Shown here one piece after another: positions 1 to 11,430 of a stretch of DNA of 64,000 nt. The notes beneath the pieces were generated by a model. It did not search any database, was not told the origin of the DNA, and saw nothing but the letters and a program-made list of their open reading frames with translations. The stretch's first letter is position 1; each line of letters starts with the position of its first letter. Source of the stretch: Dendrolimus kikuchii (Eukaryota; Arthropoda; Insecta; Lepidoptera; Lasiocampidae); the NCBI GenBank assembly GCA_019925095.2, contig CM034411.1:9570001-9634000 (forward strand), given 5' to 3'. The position numbers were made by a program, and so were the translations under genes.

Positions 1-113
1 AGAGTTCCTTTACCTTACCATCGCTTAAAATTTGACATAAGCTTCATACAAATAATGTCAAGATTCAACTGATGGTTGTGTGAGTGAATAGTAAGATATA
101 GGAACCGGCCTTA
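1..113. repeat. MITE-like repeat clipped by the window edge
   Basis: The stretch ends in gtaagataggaaccggcc-like sequence (gtaagatataggaaccggcc at 91-110). The 19069-19198 repeat has the same right half: a similar aaaattt..cataagct block, then attcaa, then gaatagtaagatata, then aaccggcc. The left end lies outside the window. It is non-coding, and only shared sequence supports the call. Confidence 0.55.
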
Positions 114-1990
114 AGTAGGCATGAACTAACCTAGTTACCCTAGTCCTAGAGCATGGTAGTTTAGTTAATTTATAAGATTGCCTCATTAAATAAAACTCCA
201 AAATCATTGTGTTTTATTTTATTATAAAATGATGAGATCAGAACCTACCTAGTGGTTACTTTATATGCTTTGATAAAGTAATGGATACACATGGCATTTC
301 CAAAATGGTAACAAACTGTTACCATTTAAGATCATTAACATATTCATAACTGATTGCTATACAGAAAGTTTAAATTTTTTACTATTAGAAAAATTTGGAT
401 CCTCTATACAAAATATACATGTTTCCACGGCAGTCAAATATATTTATATTTGTAATTGAGCATATTTGTTTGTAGGCTTCCCATCTTTAATATAATTTGA
501 ATATGGTTTGTACTGTAGAGACACTTAATTTCTACTATGCAATTTTCACATGTACCATCCGGTGAACCAGCAGTCATTGGATATTGTTGACTTAATATGA
601 GACCACATTTCTTAATTTTTTTAATGAAGTTTCAGCTCCAAATTTTCTCTGACTGTGGGTCTTGCATCTACTTACTTCAAAAGCCTGTGATGCTGGTATC
701 CATCCATATCTTAATTCATGCCAAAGACTGCTTTTAAATTGCTCTCTTGTTTCCACTTAAATTTTTTAATGACAGCATCTGATATTACTGCATTTCTTAA
801 AAATGACTCACATTTTTCATTATATTTTAAAACAAGTTGATACATTAAAGAGCTGGCTGTATCACTGAGAACAGAATTATGTTGATATTTAAATAATGCA
901 CAATCCTCAAGTTTCGTTTATTGTGCTTCTTTTAAAAACTTATGAGTACATTTGAATTTGATGGTAAACTAGGGTTACTACTACATATTTTAAACTGGTT
1001 CACAGTTATGATAGCTTCGATTTTTTCCAATAACTAAGGTTCTTCACTCCTGCGATGACGATAATTTCGATAGCACTTTATGATCTGGGTATATTTTACA
1101 CTTTACAATACAGAAGTTTGCAATCACGTTTCAAATGCACATAACTTATGGCGTCATCTCCATAACATACTTGCGATGATCTACAAAAGAAATTTCACCA
1201 TTAGCATCAACATTTACGAATATTAAAATTATCATAACCTCAAAAATAATTATTAAAAAATAATACTTTGCCATATCTTAATCACAATTTTAACACTAGG
1301 TGCTATTGTTTAATGTTATAATACGTAGTATCCATAGTAGTTTGTGATGTTATATACTTACACAGAATTTTTAAGACCACAAATTGGTGTTAGTTGCGAA
1401 AAAGGCACCCAGCATAACAATATCGATTTTTGGCAAATTACTTTTATAAAACTTGCGATTATTATATCTTGTAGTTGTAGTCGTATGAACACAGTGTATA
1501 ACAATGGAAATACTATTATTTTATAGCAAAATTACTGGAAAGCGATGAATTTTCACTGAGAATTCATTAACAACTTGTTGTGTTTTGCACACTATGACGT
1601 CACGCGCTCTGATTGGCGTTCATTGTCACGTGACTAATGGCTGCAATGTAACAATTTTATTTCTCAAAAATATAAATTAATATTTATTATTTTAATTAAA
1701 ACAATTTATTTTTGACATGTTTAGATCGTAATCTACGATATATATAAAAATCTGCCTATATTTTTCATACTGTCAACTACCGAATATGAGCTGTTAGATT
1801 CGATTCTCATGTTGTCATTTTACTACAGCACCACTAGCCGGCGATTAGGAGTTACTTTACACTTCCACGTATCTTGGAAGTTGTCTACTGAACGTAGTAC
1901 GCACTTATTCATGCCATACATGCAAGCACGGCCCACTTCCTCTCCTCCCATTCAATCTTCCCTACCTCACCCCTATCCTCATCCCACTCT
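114..1990. other. AT-rich spacer, no feature recognised
   Basis: Stops are frequent in all frames. The only ATG frame of any size (1344-1526) has no recognisable motif. Nothing looks like a promoter, RNA gene or recent transposon. Confidence 0.6.
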
Positions 1991-1992
1991 TA

Positions 1993-2105
1993 AGGCTGGC
2001 AGCGCGTTGGTTACGCCATTGGTGTTGCATACGTGTATAGGCGAAAGTAACTACTTTTCATAAGCTGGACTGTCTACCTGTTTAGCAATTTCGCAATATA
2101 AAAAT
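1993..2105 (+). repeat. Degenerate copy of dispersed family A (LINE/SINE 3' end)
   Basis: The remnants are a block like 'ttggtgttgca', then tgt(c)tataggcgaaagtaac, then ctgtctacctgtttagcaatttcgcaatataaaaa. This matches the 3' end of family A, which occurs much better preserved at 47122-47425 and 63640-63956. An open frame at 1809-2063 runs across it and is not a gene. Confidence 0.5.
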
Positions 2106-2900
2106 CCGTGCAATGAGTTCCCTCGCGTGGTATCCCAGAGCATTACAATATAGGGCTCTTCAAAGTGGCCGTAAAGAGAAATTTAAAGTGAAAGAAAGAA
2201 AGAAAAAAATATTTGAAAAAATAGCGACGTGCTTACATGTATTAAAAAAAAATAAAAGCATATTCTGAGAATTTGTCCAACGCATTTTCACGAAACAAGT
2301 TTTACACGCAGCTTATTGCTGTGCCGGAATAACTCTCAACGAGATAGACAAGACATCGGCCCCTCGGTCCTTCAGATGTATGGGCGACCACTTACCATCA
2401 AGTGGGTCACATCCCAATTTACTTACCAACAAACTTTTTTAAAGTTTCGTAGCCCAATGACGAAACCAGTGAATATTTCTCACCTGTAAGGAATCCTTCT
2501 TTATGCTCGGACTTTCCAAACACTTTCCAACTTTTAATAGTTTTTGGGTTGGTTCATTTTTGCATAAGTGGGTCCAATTAAGTATCGAATAAGTTTGTTA
2601 AGTGGTAATGTTTGTTTGTTGAATAGCTATGTATCTCTATCTGTCAAGGTGTCACTCAGTCGGTTAATTAAGCTTTTATACAATTATGAATGCTTTAGTT
2701 ATTTATATCTCAATTTCAGACACATAGTGTGTACACTGCAATGATAAGGGTCCACTACAAAGTTACACAGGGGTCATAAGTACATATAAAAGTTAATATA
2801 AAATATAATCTATCTCTTTATGTACCATATCATAAATCTGTAGGGTAAGAATTCGTACAATCAATTTAAAAAAAAGCAAAAACAGAAGGTTAATTCGTAC
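2106..2900. other. Spacer with a weak repeat remnant at 2335-2415
   Basis: The words gcgaccacttaccatcaag and tgggtca near 2381-2410 resemble the tail motif of family A, but too little survives to bound an element. The rest is AT-rich and featureless. Confidence 0.4.
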
Positions 2901-2904
2901 CAAC

Positions 2905-3190
2905 AACATACATAGACATAGACATAGACACAAACGACACTTTATTGTTCACCATAACAAAAATTACAAAAAAAATGTACAACAAGACAATAGTTACTTG
3001 GTAAAACAAAAGGCGGCCTTATCGCTAAAAGCGATCTCTTTCAGGCCGCCTGACTTCATGGAAATTCTTAAATTATCTGTAATTATTATGCAACAAAGAA
3101 AAGGAAAAAAAATGACATACATGGACAGCAGATTACAGTCTCAATATTTCGAAAATACAATTGTTAATATTTTTGTCTCTGTCTGTTAAG
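2905..3190 (-). repeat. LINE 3' end (CR1/Jockey-like), minus strand
   Basis: A simple (ACATAG)n tract at 2907-2935 is followed by cactttattgttcacc and a hairpin-prone block at 3012-3058 (ggcggcc, ttatcgctaaaagcgat, ggccgcc). Read on the minus strand, this is a 3' untranslated end with a short-period tail, as in CR1/Jockey-like LINEs. Related end blocks occur at 18830-18985 and 32090-32130. The family name is an inference. Confidence 0.55.
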
Positions 3191-3999
3191 ACGTCATTAC
3201 TGAGATAAAATATATCATAACTGTTGACCGGGAATATAAGCAAGCTATGTGTCGAGTGTTATTTAAATCTGTTCAATAGTTTTCAACAGACATAAAATCT
3301 CATTTACATTTTTGTAATTTTCAAATTCCTTCTGTGTGGTGTGTGGAGATCTATTCTCTCTTTTCTTTACGCATTTTGGCAATTATTTGGCGTCGGCACA
3401 ATGTGTGTTATGCTTCGATACTCCTCTATTCTGACATATGTTCTGTGTCACCACAAATAATCATGTCATCCTTCACATTATCCGTCCATCTCTTTTTTGG
3501 TCTGCCATTACATTTGCACCTGTCAATCTTCCAGTTTAACTTTTTTCAGGTGACTTTCATTCCTCCTCATTATACCCATATCACCTTAGTCTTCGTCCGC
3601 AAAATTTTTCAGTCATGGGTGCAATTTTCAAAGAACCCTTATGCACTCATTTCTCACCCAATCCGTTTTTGTGACACCTTCAACAGATTTATCATAGTAT
3701 AGATTTAACTGCAAACTTACACCAACATTACATTACTAGGATTCGTCCGCGACTTCATCCATGTGGGACGGGTAGCAAAGATCACAGTTGTTTTGCCAAT
3801 ATTTAAACACACATATATAAAAATTCCTCGTCACAGTGTTTGGCCGCGATGAACTCCGAAACTACTCAACTGATTTTGATGACTTTTTTTTCATTTTGCT
3901 TGATTTGTTATGGATGCTGGATGATGATGATATTCGGATGGTACAAAAATGTTTACGTTCTATCATCTCGAAAGTTACTTTTCTGCATAAAAACTCCTC
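3191..3999. other. Spacer; short repeat fragments
   Basis: It contains a short word (attcgtccgcgacttcatcc at 3740-3759) shared with the dispersed 'gcccgcgacttcgtcc' repeats, and a fragment at 3228-3290 resembling the 9590-9990 repeat. The open frame at 3334-3702 has no recognisable protein motif. Confidence 0.4.
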
Positions 4000-4474
4000 C
4001 TCAAGGCGCAACTCGATATCTTAACTACACTACGCGCAACGAAAATTTTCATATTTCCATATAAATTGCAGGAGGATGTTTGTTTCGTTGTATCCCATTA
4101 AAGTCCAAAAAAATGACAAATTCCGATGGACACATTCTTGTAGGCAATTTGATTGTATGTTTTTCTCGTAATCCTTACAAGGATAAATTTATCATGCTTT
4201 AAACTCTAGCATAAACTCTGGCTTTAACCTACGTAACTGCTAGAGTTTAAAGCTTGATAACTATTTCTCTGTAAGGATTACAAGAAAAACATATCAGAGT
4301 TTTTAGAGCATTAAATATCCTACAGGGATATGTCTATATGAAATCTGATAATAAATTTTTGGAACTATCATGGGGAAATCCGAAAATAAAAAATTACCCT
4401 TCTGCAATTTATATGGGAGAATAAAAAATCGTTACGCGTCGTGTAGACTTGAGATATCCAGTTGCGCTTTGAGC
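4000..4474. repeat. Large imperfect fold-back inverted repeat
   Basis: The left outer arm (from 4001, tcaaggcgcaactcgatatc, then cgcgcaacg, then atataaattgcag) pairs with the right outer arm ending at 4473 (ctgcaatttatat, then cgttacgcg, then gatatccagttgcgctttga). An inner, better matched pair of about 54 nt runs from 4158 (tgtttttctcgtaatcc) to 4291 (ggattacaagaaaaaca) around a short loop. It has no coding capacity. It fits a fold-back or MITE-type DNA element. Confidence 0.75.
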
Positions 4475-5190
4475 AGATATTTTTTATTCCCAACAGTAAA
4501 TTTTTAGATAATAGGACTTAATTTTTTTTCTTTTCTAAAGTAACCTCAGCAAACGATTTATCAAACTCAAAAGTATATTCGATTAATAAAATTCGTAAAT
4601 ACACGAAACGGGGTCAGTTCATGTTCGGCGTAATCAACTCTGTACCAATATAATACGCTGTCGCATTATACAACACCGATTGCGCGTTATACACGGCTCG
4701 TTGTAACACAATACCTTACATCGACAGCATTGGATATCGTGGCAATTTGTTTGAAACGCTTTCGGAGTAATATTTCAGCGTTATTGGTTGGGGTAAAAAG
4801 CCTATAGCGTGATTTGTCCCACGCAGTATGACACGTCAAAAAGTAAGTACTTCGATGTAGTCATTAAGGAACACACATTGGAGCTACTTTTGGCAAGCGT
4901 CATCCTGATTTGTCCAAACTGGACTTATAAATAAAATACACCTTTTTTAATTGCTAAGCTGACGAACAGGCAGACAACCCATCTAATGGAAAGTGCTTAC
5001 CGTTGCCTATAAACATTTGCAACATAATGAACATATCCAACTCGTTTCAGCCTCTAGGATGAAATGGACAGTATGGGATAGGTGGAATGCGATACGAGGA
5101 AGGGGAAGTCGGCCATCGTATCCATCTTTATAATGATTATCATTTTTTCAGCATTTTTGATGCAAAGTTGAAGTATGATTAGTTTTTAAT
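4475..5190. other. Spacer with a partial family A fragment
   Basis: A minus-strand family A piece lies at 4960-5030 (caggcagacaaccca, then aagtgcttaccgttgcctat, then acatttgcaac). It then diverges into an unrelated GC-richer block up to 5130. The rest is AT-rich with no recognised feature. Confidence 0.45.
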
Positions 5191-5202
5191 TTTATTGTAA
5201 AA

Positions 5203-5400
5203 CTAGCTGTGCCCGCGACTTCGCCAGCGTAGATTTTTTTTGCGGAACCCTAATTTTAAAAATCACTTAAATTACTGTTTATAACATCAGCTATCTGCCA
5301 GTGAAAGTCCCGTCAAAATTGGTACAGCCGTTTCAGAGATTCGCCGGAACAAACAGAAAGACAGACAAATTTTAAAAAAATATATTTTTTATATAAGTAC
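5203..5400 (+). repeat. Lepidopteran dispersed repeat ('ctagctgtgcccgcgactt' family)
   Basis: It opens with actagctgtgcccgcgact, contains cagccgtttcagagattcgcc, and ends in a gacagacaaattttaaaa tract. Relatives here are at 28063-28330 and 30252-30575. Such sequences are abundant in Lepidoptera and have been linked to Helitron-like non-autonomous elements; I cannot confirm the class here. Confidence 0.6.
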
Positions 5401-6107
5401 CGTATATATTTTCAAGTACATTTAATAAAAAGCTGTTATTGAGACATTACAAAAAAAAGACATTTGCGGGCGCGATGCGATAGCCGGGAGAAGGCAAAGG
5501 GACGTGGAGAAAGAAGCAAGGAAGGACTTACCTCGCCACCAGTCCGCCGCCACACTGCGCTCGTCCCCCGGGGGTTCATACACTCACTAGGATTATGCTT
5601 TTCCTAATTAAATGTGGTTATAAATAGTTTATTTCTTTATTATATGTGTTCCAACAATTTATACGTAATTTTATATCTAGTGCGGTGACAGCAATCAATC
5701 CTTAATGTTTCGTATTCTGCGCATTCTTCTTTTAAAAGTTTACTCTTTTCTTGATGGCGAGGATGGGGAGGAAGAATTTACAAGGAGGTGTTCCTCGGCG
5801 CAACCAACATTTCAATTTTATTTATTTGTATGTATAGATTATTAGATACGGGTACGTTTAGCAATGTAAAAGCGATAGAAAGTAGAATATTCAGAAACTT
5901 AATCAGGAAGTATTTGTAATATTTAGGACTTGGGCAATTATAAAGAATAAAAGTATAAAATAAAAGGACAAAAATGAATACACATAAGAAATAAAACCCG
6001 GATAATCGTGTGTGTCAGGAGGGGGAGATTTTTTTTTCCATAAATATTGTATTAAAAAATACCACATTATTGTTACAGTCTAATCTAAAAAAAATAATAA
6101 GTATAAT
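5401..6107. other. Spacer; GC-richer patch and weak LINE remnant
   Basis: A GC-rich patch at 5461-5580 is unidentified. Around 5870-5920 a short frame ends like a LINE ORF2 C-terminus (Arg-Asn-Leu-Ile-Arg-Lys-Tyr-Leu-stop), which is weak evidence on its own. Confidence 0.35.
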
Positions 6108-6489
6108 ATTTTCTTAAGTTTTCGCGACTTGTATACATAATAAAACTACGTTTTAACGGTTTTAAGCGCGGTAATTTTATTTGATTTTGGTTTTTTCCGA
6201 CGTTTCGGCCACTTTTCAGTGGCCGTGATCACGGAAGACAAAGATGTCAAGTGTCAACGAGTATTGTTAAAGTTTTATTTAGCCAACTTATTAATTTTAA
6301 TTATTTAATTTTTAATTTTGTTTATGGTTATTATTTAATCTATGGGAGCCTAATCTAATTTACTACCGCTTCGCAACATGTTATGGCTTGAAGAGAAGAA
6401 GCGGCGCAAGAAACTCTTCAGCAAACATGCCTAGCTCTAATAATTTTATATAATATTAAAATGGGTGGAAGGAAAAATAAAAGTAATTA

Positions 6490-7450
6490 TCAGTCAAGTT
6501 GGTTTGTGTTCCGTTGTACGCAGAAAGAGCTCACAGTGTCTTGAGGTCTGGCAGGTGGTTTTTGCTGGGTTTGGGTCTTAATAGTTTTGATAATTGGATC
6601 CCAAACAGGTGGTACTTGCCAACCATCTTCTCTATTGAAATTTGGGTGTTTTTTGATTTCAATAGCCTCACGCATCATTCTAGGTATGAAACGATTCTCT
6701 TTCGCGAGGATTTGTGGGTTATCGAATCTGATGTAGTGGTTGGGTTTATCCAGCGTGTGTTCACTGATCGCAGACTTCGTAGACCTTGTGTGTTTCATGT
6801 CAGCAATGTGTTCTTTTACTCGTGTTTTTATGCTCCTCTTTGTTTGCCCAATGTATGACAATCCACACTCACAATCAAGCTTGTAAACCCCTGCATCCTG
6901 AAGTGGGATCAAGAGTATTGTCAGGGTTCCTTAGGATGAGCACATCCAGAAAAGCTAATTTATTATTTGCCTCTAGTTCCATAGTAAATTTAATATTACT
7001 GCTAATGGAATTGAGATGATCTAGAAATGCAGAGACTTTATCGTTTGGGAGGACGGCAAAAGTATCGTCTACGTACCTTTTATACATCTTCGGCTTAGCC
7101 GGAGCGGTATCCAGTGCCTTCTGCTCGAAGTCTTCCATAAAAATGTCAGCTACGACAGGAGACACCGGTGAGCCCATGGCTACACCGTTGATTTGGTCGT
7201 AGAAGCCGTAGTCCCACACGAAATAGCCAGATGTGAGGCAATGTTTTAGTAGATCTGCATATTCCTCAGGCATGTTATTATCTATTAGCTTCCTTTTGAC
7301 AATCTCAATGCAGTCTTCCACTGGTAAACTGGTAAATAAGGACTGGACATCAAAACTGACTAGTACTTCATCCTCAGCCAATGTCAAATTTTCAATTGCG
7401 CTGATGAAGTCGAAGGAATCACACCCTACTATGTCAAGGATTCCTGGAAG
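6490..7450 (-). pseudogene. PLE reverse transcriptase/GIY-YIG, internally deleted copy
   Basis: Read leftwards from about 7450, the frame shows RT palm motif A (SFDVQSLF), motif B (GVAMGSPVSP) and catalytic YVDD, then breaks after a NPDNTL segment. A separate frame (6490-6912) carries the GIY-YIG nuclease core (GVYKLDC, then SYIGQTKRS) to the stop. Compared with the plus copy, 368 bp (7659-8026 there) are missing. That is not a multiple of three, so RT and nuclease are now out of frame. PLE proteins are nuclear RTs with a C-terminal GIY-YIG endonuclease used for target priming. This copy lacks the N-terminal RT part and cannot encode the full enzyme. Confidence 0.85.
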
Positions 7451-7451
7451 G

Positions 7452-8434
7452 CACTGGATACCGCTCCGGCTAAGCCGAAGATGTATAAAAGGTACGTAGA
7501 CGATACTTTTGCCGTCCTCCCAAACGATAAAGTCTCTGCATTTCTAGATCATCTCAATTCCATTAGCAGTAATATTAAATTTACTATGGAACTAGAGGCA
7601 AATAATAAATTAGCTTTTCTGGATGTGCTCATCCTAAGGAACCCTGACAATACTCTTGGTCATACGGTGTATAGGAAACCTACCCATACAGATAAATACC
7701 TTAATGGTTCGTCTCACCACCATCCTAGTCAGTTAGCTACCATGGGCAAATCTTTGTTTCAGAGAGCACGGAAAATTTGTGACGAGAACCACATAGCTGG
7801 AGAGCTTCAGCATGTCAAGCGAGTTCTACAACGCAATCAGCTGAAGACTCCACACCAACGTCACAAAGGCCCCAAACCACCTTCAGTTGAGCGTTGCCCT
7901 GCTACCCTACCCTACATCAAGGGGGTCACAGACAGAATTGGTCACATCCTCAGGCGAGCTTCAATCAAAACATATTTCAAGCCGCAGAAAAAGATTACCC
8001 AATTTCTGAGACCTGTGAAATGCAATATCCCACTTCAGGATGCAGGGGTTTACAAGCTTGATTGTGAGTGTGGATTGTCATACATTGGGCAAACAAAGAG
8101 GAGCATAAAAACACGAGTAAAAGAACACATTGCTGACATGAAACACACAAGGTCTACGAAGTCTGCGATCAGTGAACACACGCTGGATAAACCCAACCAC
8201 TACATCAGATTCGATAACCCACAAATCCTCGCGAAAGAGAATCGTTTCATACCTAGAATGATGCGTGAGGCTATTGAAATCAAAAAACACCCAAATTTCA
8301 ATAGAGAAGATGGTTGGCAAGTACCACCTGTTTGGGATCCAATTATCAAAACTATTAAGACCCAAACCCAGCAAAAACCACCTGCCAGACCTCAAGATTT
8401 CTGCGTACAACGGAACACAAACCAACTTGACTGA
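7452..8434 (+). CDS. PLE reverse transcriptase C-terminal part plus GIY-YIG endonuclease (5'-truncated)
   Basis: The frame is open from the junction at about 7452 to the stop at 8432-8434. The first ATG (7481) is internal to the original protein. YVDD of RT motif C begins a few residues after it. A thumb/linker region of roughly 170 residues follows, then the GIY-YIG domain (GVYKLDCECG, then SYIGQTKRSIKTRVKEH) and a basic C-terminus ending in NQLD. No stop or frameshift interrupts it. Motifs A and B of the RT are missing, so the enzyme would be inactive as an RT, although the nuclease domain looks complete. The inverted partner copy is immediately upstream. Identification as Penelope-like is firm from the RT/GIY-YIG order. 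Confidence 0.85.
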
Positions 8435-8696
8435 TAATTACTTTTATTTTTCCTTCCACCCATTTTAATATTATATAAAATTATTAGAGCTAGGCATGTT
8501 TGCTGAAGAGTTTCTTGCGCCGCTTCTTCTCTTCAAGCCATAACATGTTGCGAAGCGGTAGTAAATTAGATTAGGCTCCCATAGATTAAATAATAACCAT
8601 AAACAAAATTAAAAATTAAATAATTAAAATTAATAAGTTGGCGGTAGGCTAAATAAAACTTTAACAATACTCGTTGACACTTGACATCTTTGTCTT

Positions 8697-8745
8697 CCGT
8701 GATCACGGCCACTGAAAAGTGGCCGAAACGTCGGAAAAAACCAAA
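8697..8745 (+). ncRNA. Hammerhead-like motif in the PLE 3' region (candidate)
   Basis: On the PLE sense strand, GTGATCA (8699-8705) is followed after one base by a perfect 7-bp stem with a GAAA loop (GGCCACT GAAA AGTGGCC, 8707-8724) and then GAAAC. This is the order of a hammerhead core (CUGANGA, stem II, GAAA), with C3 to G and G8 to C changed together, a pair known to co-vary. Hammerheads are known in PLEs. A clear stem III and cleavage site were not identified, so this is a candidate only. Confidence 0.4.
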
Positions 8746-8795
8746 ATCAAATAAAATTACCGCGCTTAAAACCGTTAAAACGTAGTTTTATTAAA

Positions 8796-9590
8796 TAATA
8801 AGTAATTTAAATATAACCTAAATTAACTAAAAGTATACTATTAAGAAAGTGTCCATTAGCACTTTTCTTATTATCTCTATAAAGGGGAGGACACTTTGTT
8901 CATGTCACAATTCATACAGAAGGGGGAGACATAAAAAAAAATATATTACGTGCATTTCATGTATGACCTGCTCGGAATTATGTCTAAAGAATCATTTTTA
9001 GATAAAAACTTTTTAAAGCTTGGAAGAAACGGATATATTAATATATACCCGTTTATTGGATACTAATCACATAAGGTTGTATACACGGGTGGTCTCTAGT
9101 TTAGAAAAAAGTTTTAAATTTAACTTCAGTCATAAATAAAACTAAGTTTTAACGTAAGTTCCTTAAGCACGTGTTTAATTAATTTTTCTATTTTACTGTG
9201 ACTATGTTTCCAGGTGATTAATGCATATTTTTTTATAAATTTTAATTATTGTAGTATAATATCAAAATGTTACAATCTATATATACGAGTATAATTAAAA
9301 CTACACAATGAAACGTTTTACTGGTTTTAAGAGCAATTAATTTGTAGTGTTTAAAGTAACGCATTTCAAAAATTGTTCTGATGATTATATTATTTACTAG
9401 AGTTTGCCCTGCGGCTGCACCGCGTGTCAAACCCTAGGCAATAGCTTGATTTTATTTACACAAAAGCTTAATTCGGTTTTTTACATATAATAATAACAAA
9501 GAAACTAAGTCCATATAGTCTAGACAACCTGAGTCGAAGCCAACCTGATTTGAAGTAATACAAGGAATAACATGTTGTTTATGACAACGT
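8796..9590. other. AT-rich spacer
   Basis: No coding or repeat signature is strong enough to name. A short word (gtttgccctgcggctgcaccgcg at 9401-9423) resembles the starts of lepidopteran dispersed repeats. Confidence 0.4.
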
Positions 9591-9990
9591 AGGTATTTGT
9601 TAATAAATTGAAAAAACGCGATTGCAGTACCATCTATTTAGCTAATCCATCTATTCTATGGAAACGACATCATTTATCGGAATAAAAAGTATCCTAAGTG
9701 TTAATTCGGGATATAATTGATATTCGACATTTCTTTGTCGAGTTTCGTTTATATATTTTCTGTAGTTTTCAAAAAGAATGCGATCGCAGCGCCACCTTTT
9801 TGACATTTTCGTCTATCCCGGGAAAGGACGTCATTTATCGGGATAAAAAGTAACCTAAATTACGCCCCGGGATATGAGTTTGCTCTGTGTCGAGTTTCAT
9901 TTAAATCTGTTCAGTAGTTTTCACGGGATGCTCTGACAGACAGACAGACAAAAAATCTAAAAATTACTTTTTCGGAATCTTCTCGTGCGA
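9590..9990 (+). repeat. Dispersed repeat family B
   Basis: Two imperfect internal halves each carry catttatcgg.ataaaaagta and gcgattgcag or gcgatcgcag words. It ends with ttcagtagttttcac, gatgctctgacagacagaca. A similar repeat runs in the opposite direction at 20745-21100 and a shorter one at 52800-52980. It is non-coding and unclassified. Confidence 0.6.
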
Positions 9991-10665
9991 ATTATCCCCC
10001 CTGATTTTTTTCATATTTTTAAACACATTGTCCAACTATTAGATTTATTATAGAATAGATAGATAGTTTTCAATCATTATATTATTTGCAATGCTGACAT
10101 TAGACTGATTAATCAAATTAAATAAGTTTGGATGAAAGGCGCAAAACTAAAAGGACACAACAGTAATAAACTATATTAAATGATTCAACTTTACATTAAC
10201 AGAACACTTTGGTTGATTCATCCAAATTGAAAGGCAGAAATGAACCGTCTAATATCGGCTTAAGTTGCTTGTACCTTTATCTTTTTTATATTTACTTTTC
10301 AAAGAACACACAAAAAAAGCATTTTGGATACTCCCCAGTGCCAGAACAATTTTCATGTATCTCAATGTTATATAGGTACGTATTTTCTGTTTGAATATTT
10401 CTTTGAATGCTTTTACTTAGGCACGCTAATGACAGAGACTTTAGGGTTATTTTTATATTTTTATTGCAAAGAAACCGAATGATATCGTGATGGAGACTGT
10501 TTAATACAAAAATGTCTCTACTCACGTCTTAACTTCAATAGGCATTTTAGTTTTGTTCCACATAGAAAAGTTCCTAGCAAAGGACAGTTCAATTCATTCC
10601 TTAAATTATTGTTACACTTCTTTTTAATATGGTTTAGCAAGGTTTATGTATCTAGTCAATGTCAA
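9991..10665. other. Spacer, nothing recognised
   Basis: AT-rich. The small opposed frames at 10209-10525 overlap each other and lack motifs. Confidence 0.45.
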
Positions 10666-10669
10666 TGCA

Positions 10670-11430
10670 ACAACAACAGCGCAGTGAACTGGGGAAATCG
10701 CGGCCGGTGTGTGGGATTCGCTAGGTCGGGGAGGTAGTAGCACCTCAAGCCAGAACTAAAAATGCTATTGTCACATCACAGGGATACCCACTAAAACCCC
10801 TCGGTAATCCGTTCTTCGCTTTTAATACCAGGGCCACGGATAAATGGCCTAGCCCCTCCGCTGGCCCTGGCAGGTGGTAGCCTATCGGCCTCTTCAACTG
10901 CCGAGCGACTACTGTTATCTCTCGGCATCTTCTTACTCTCATTGCATAGGGCGGTCTGTAACACGCCCCACGGGAGGAGAGGTGGTCGCGCGCGGAATAC
11001 GTCGCACCCCCATCTCTAGAGCATAAAGCGGATGGGGAGCCCTTTCCTTAGGCGGCCTCCCGTAACCCAGAGACTGTTATCACCTTTCACCCCACTGTTA
11101 CCGCGACCGCTGCCGTAGCGAGGTCACCGGGAACTGAGGACCGCTTTTTGTGATATTTTTTCATGGGGGATAAATGCCATAGTTACCACGCTTGGCATGC
11201 GGGTTGGTAACCGCAGTGCCGGTCTATTTGCCTCGGAGACGCTGCTGCCCGTCTCCGACCAGGGGATCTGTATAGGCCGACTTACTTCCCATGGTTATAC
11301 TGCCATTGATCAGTCGGAAGAGCCTCGTTCCCTAACAGCAGGGGGTACCGCAGGCAGGTTCGGTACCCCCCTTAGGTTCAAGACACATTTTTAATGTGAC
11401 TCCTCTATCGCAGGAGTCTCTTTTTAATTT
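10670..11430 (-). repeat. GC-rich non-LTR retrotransposon 3' region
   Basis: This GC-rich island reads best on the minus strand. It shares the order ccagggc, gccctgg, ggttttagtgggtatccc, then aatcccacacac with the retroposon at 48570-48855. It also contains strong hairpins such as gactcctctatcgcaggagtc (11399-11419) and a ggggtacc/ggtacccc pair (11341-11371). Small frames inside are not genes. I infer a LINE 3' UTR from the shared blocks. Confidence 0.5.

Larger units (their letters stand above)
6108..8795. mobile_element. Head-to-head inverted pair of Penelope-like elements
   Basis: The left half is a PLE on the minus strand (3' end near 6108) and the right half is a PLE on the plus strand (3' end near 8795). 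Both are 5'-truncated and meet at about 7451/7452 inside the RT domain. The arms share the 3' UTR (gacatctttgtcttcc, cggccactgaaaagtggcc) and the GIY-YIG and YVDD coding regions nearly identically. The left arm alone carries a ttttcttaagttttcgcgac extension. The whole forms a hairpin-capable inverted repeat of about 2.7 kb. Confidence 0.85.

Noticed and set aside
3334..3702. 122-codon frame in AT-rich spacer
   Set aside because: Hydrophobic by composition, no motif, no homologous copy and no codon signature.
6499..7499. Long plus-strand frames over the left PLE arm (and minus-strand ones at 8078-8425)
   Set aside because: They are antisense shadows of the RT/GIY-YIG coding strand, and the same shadow appears in mirror orientation in the other arm.
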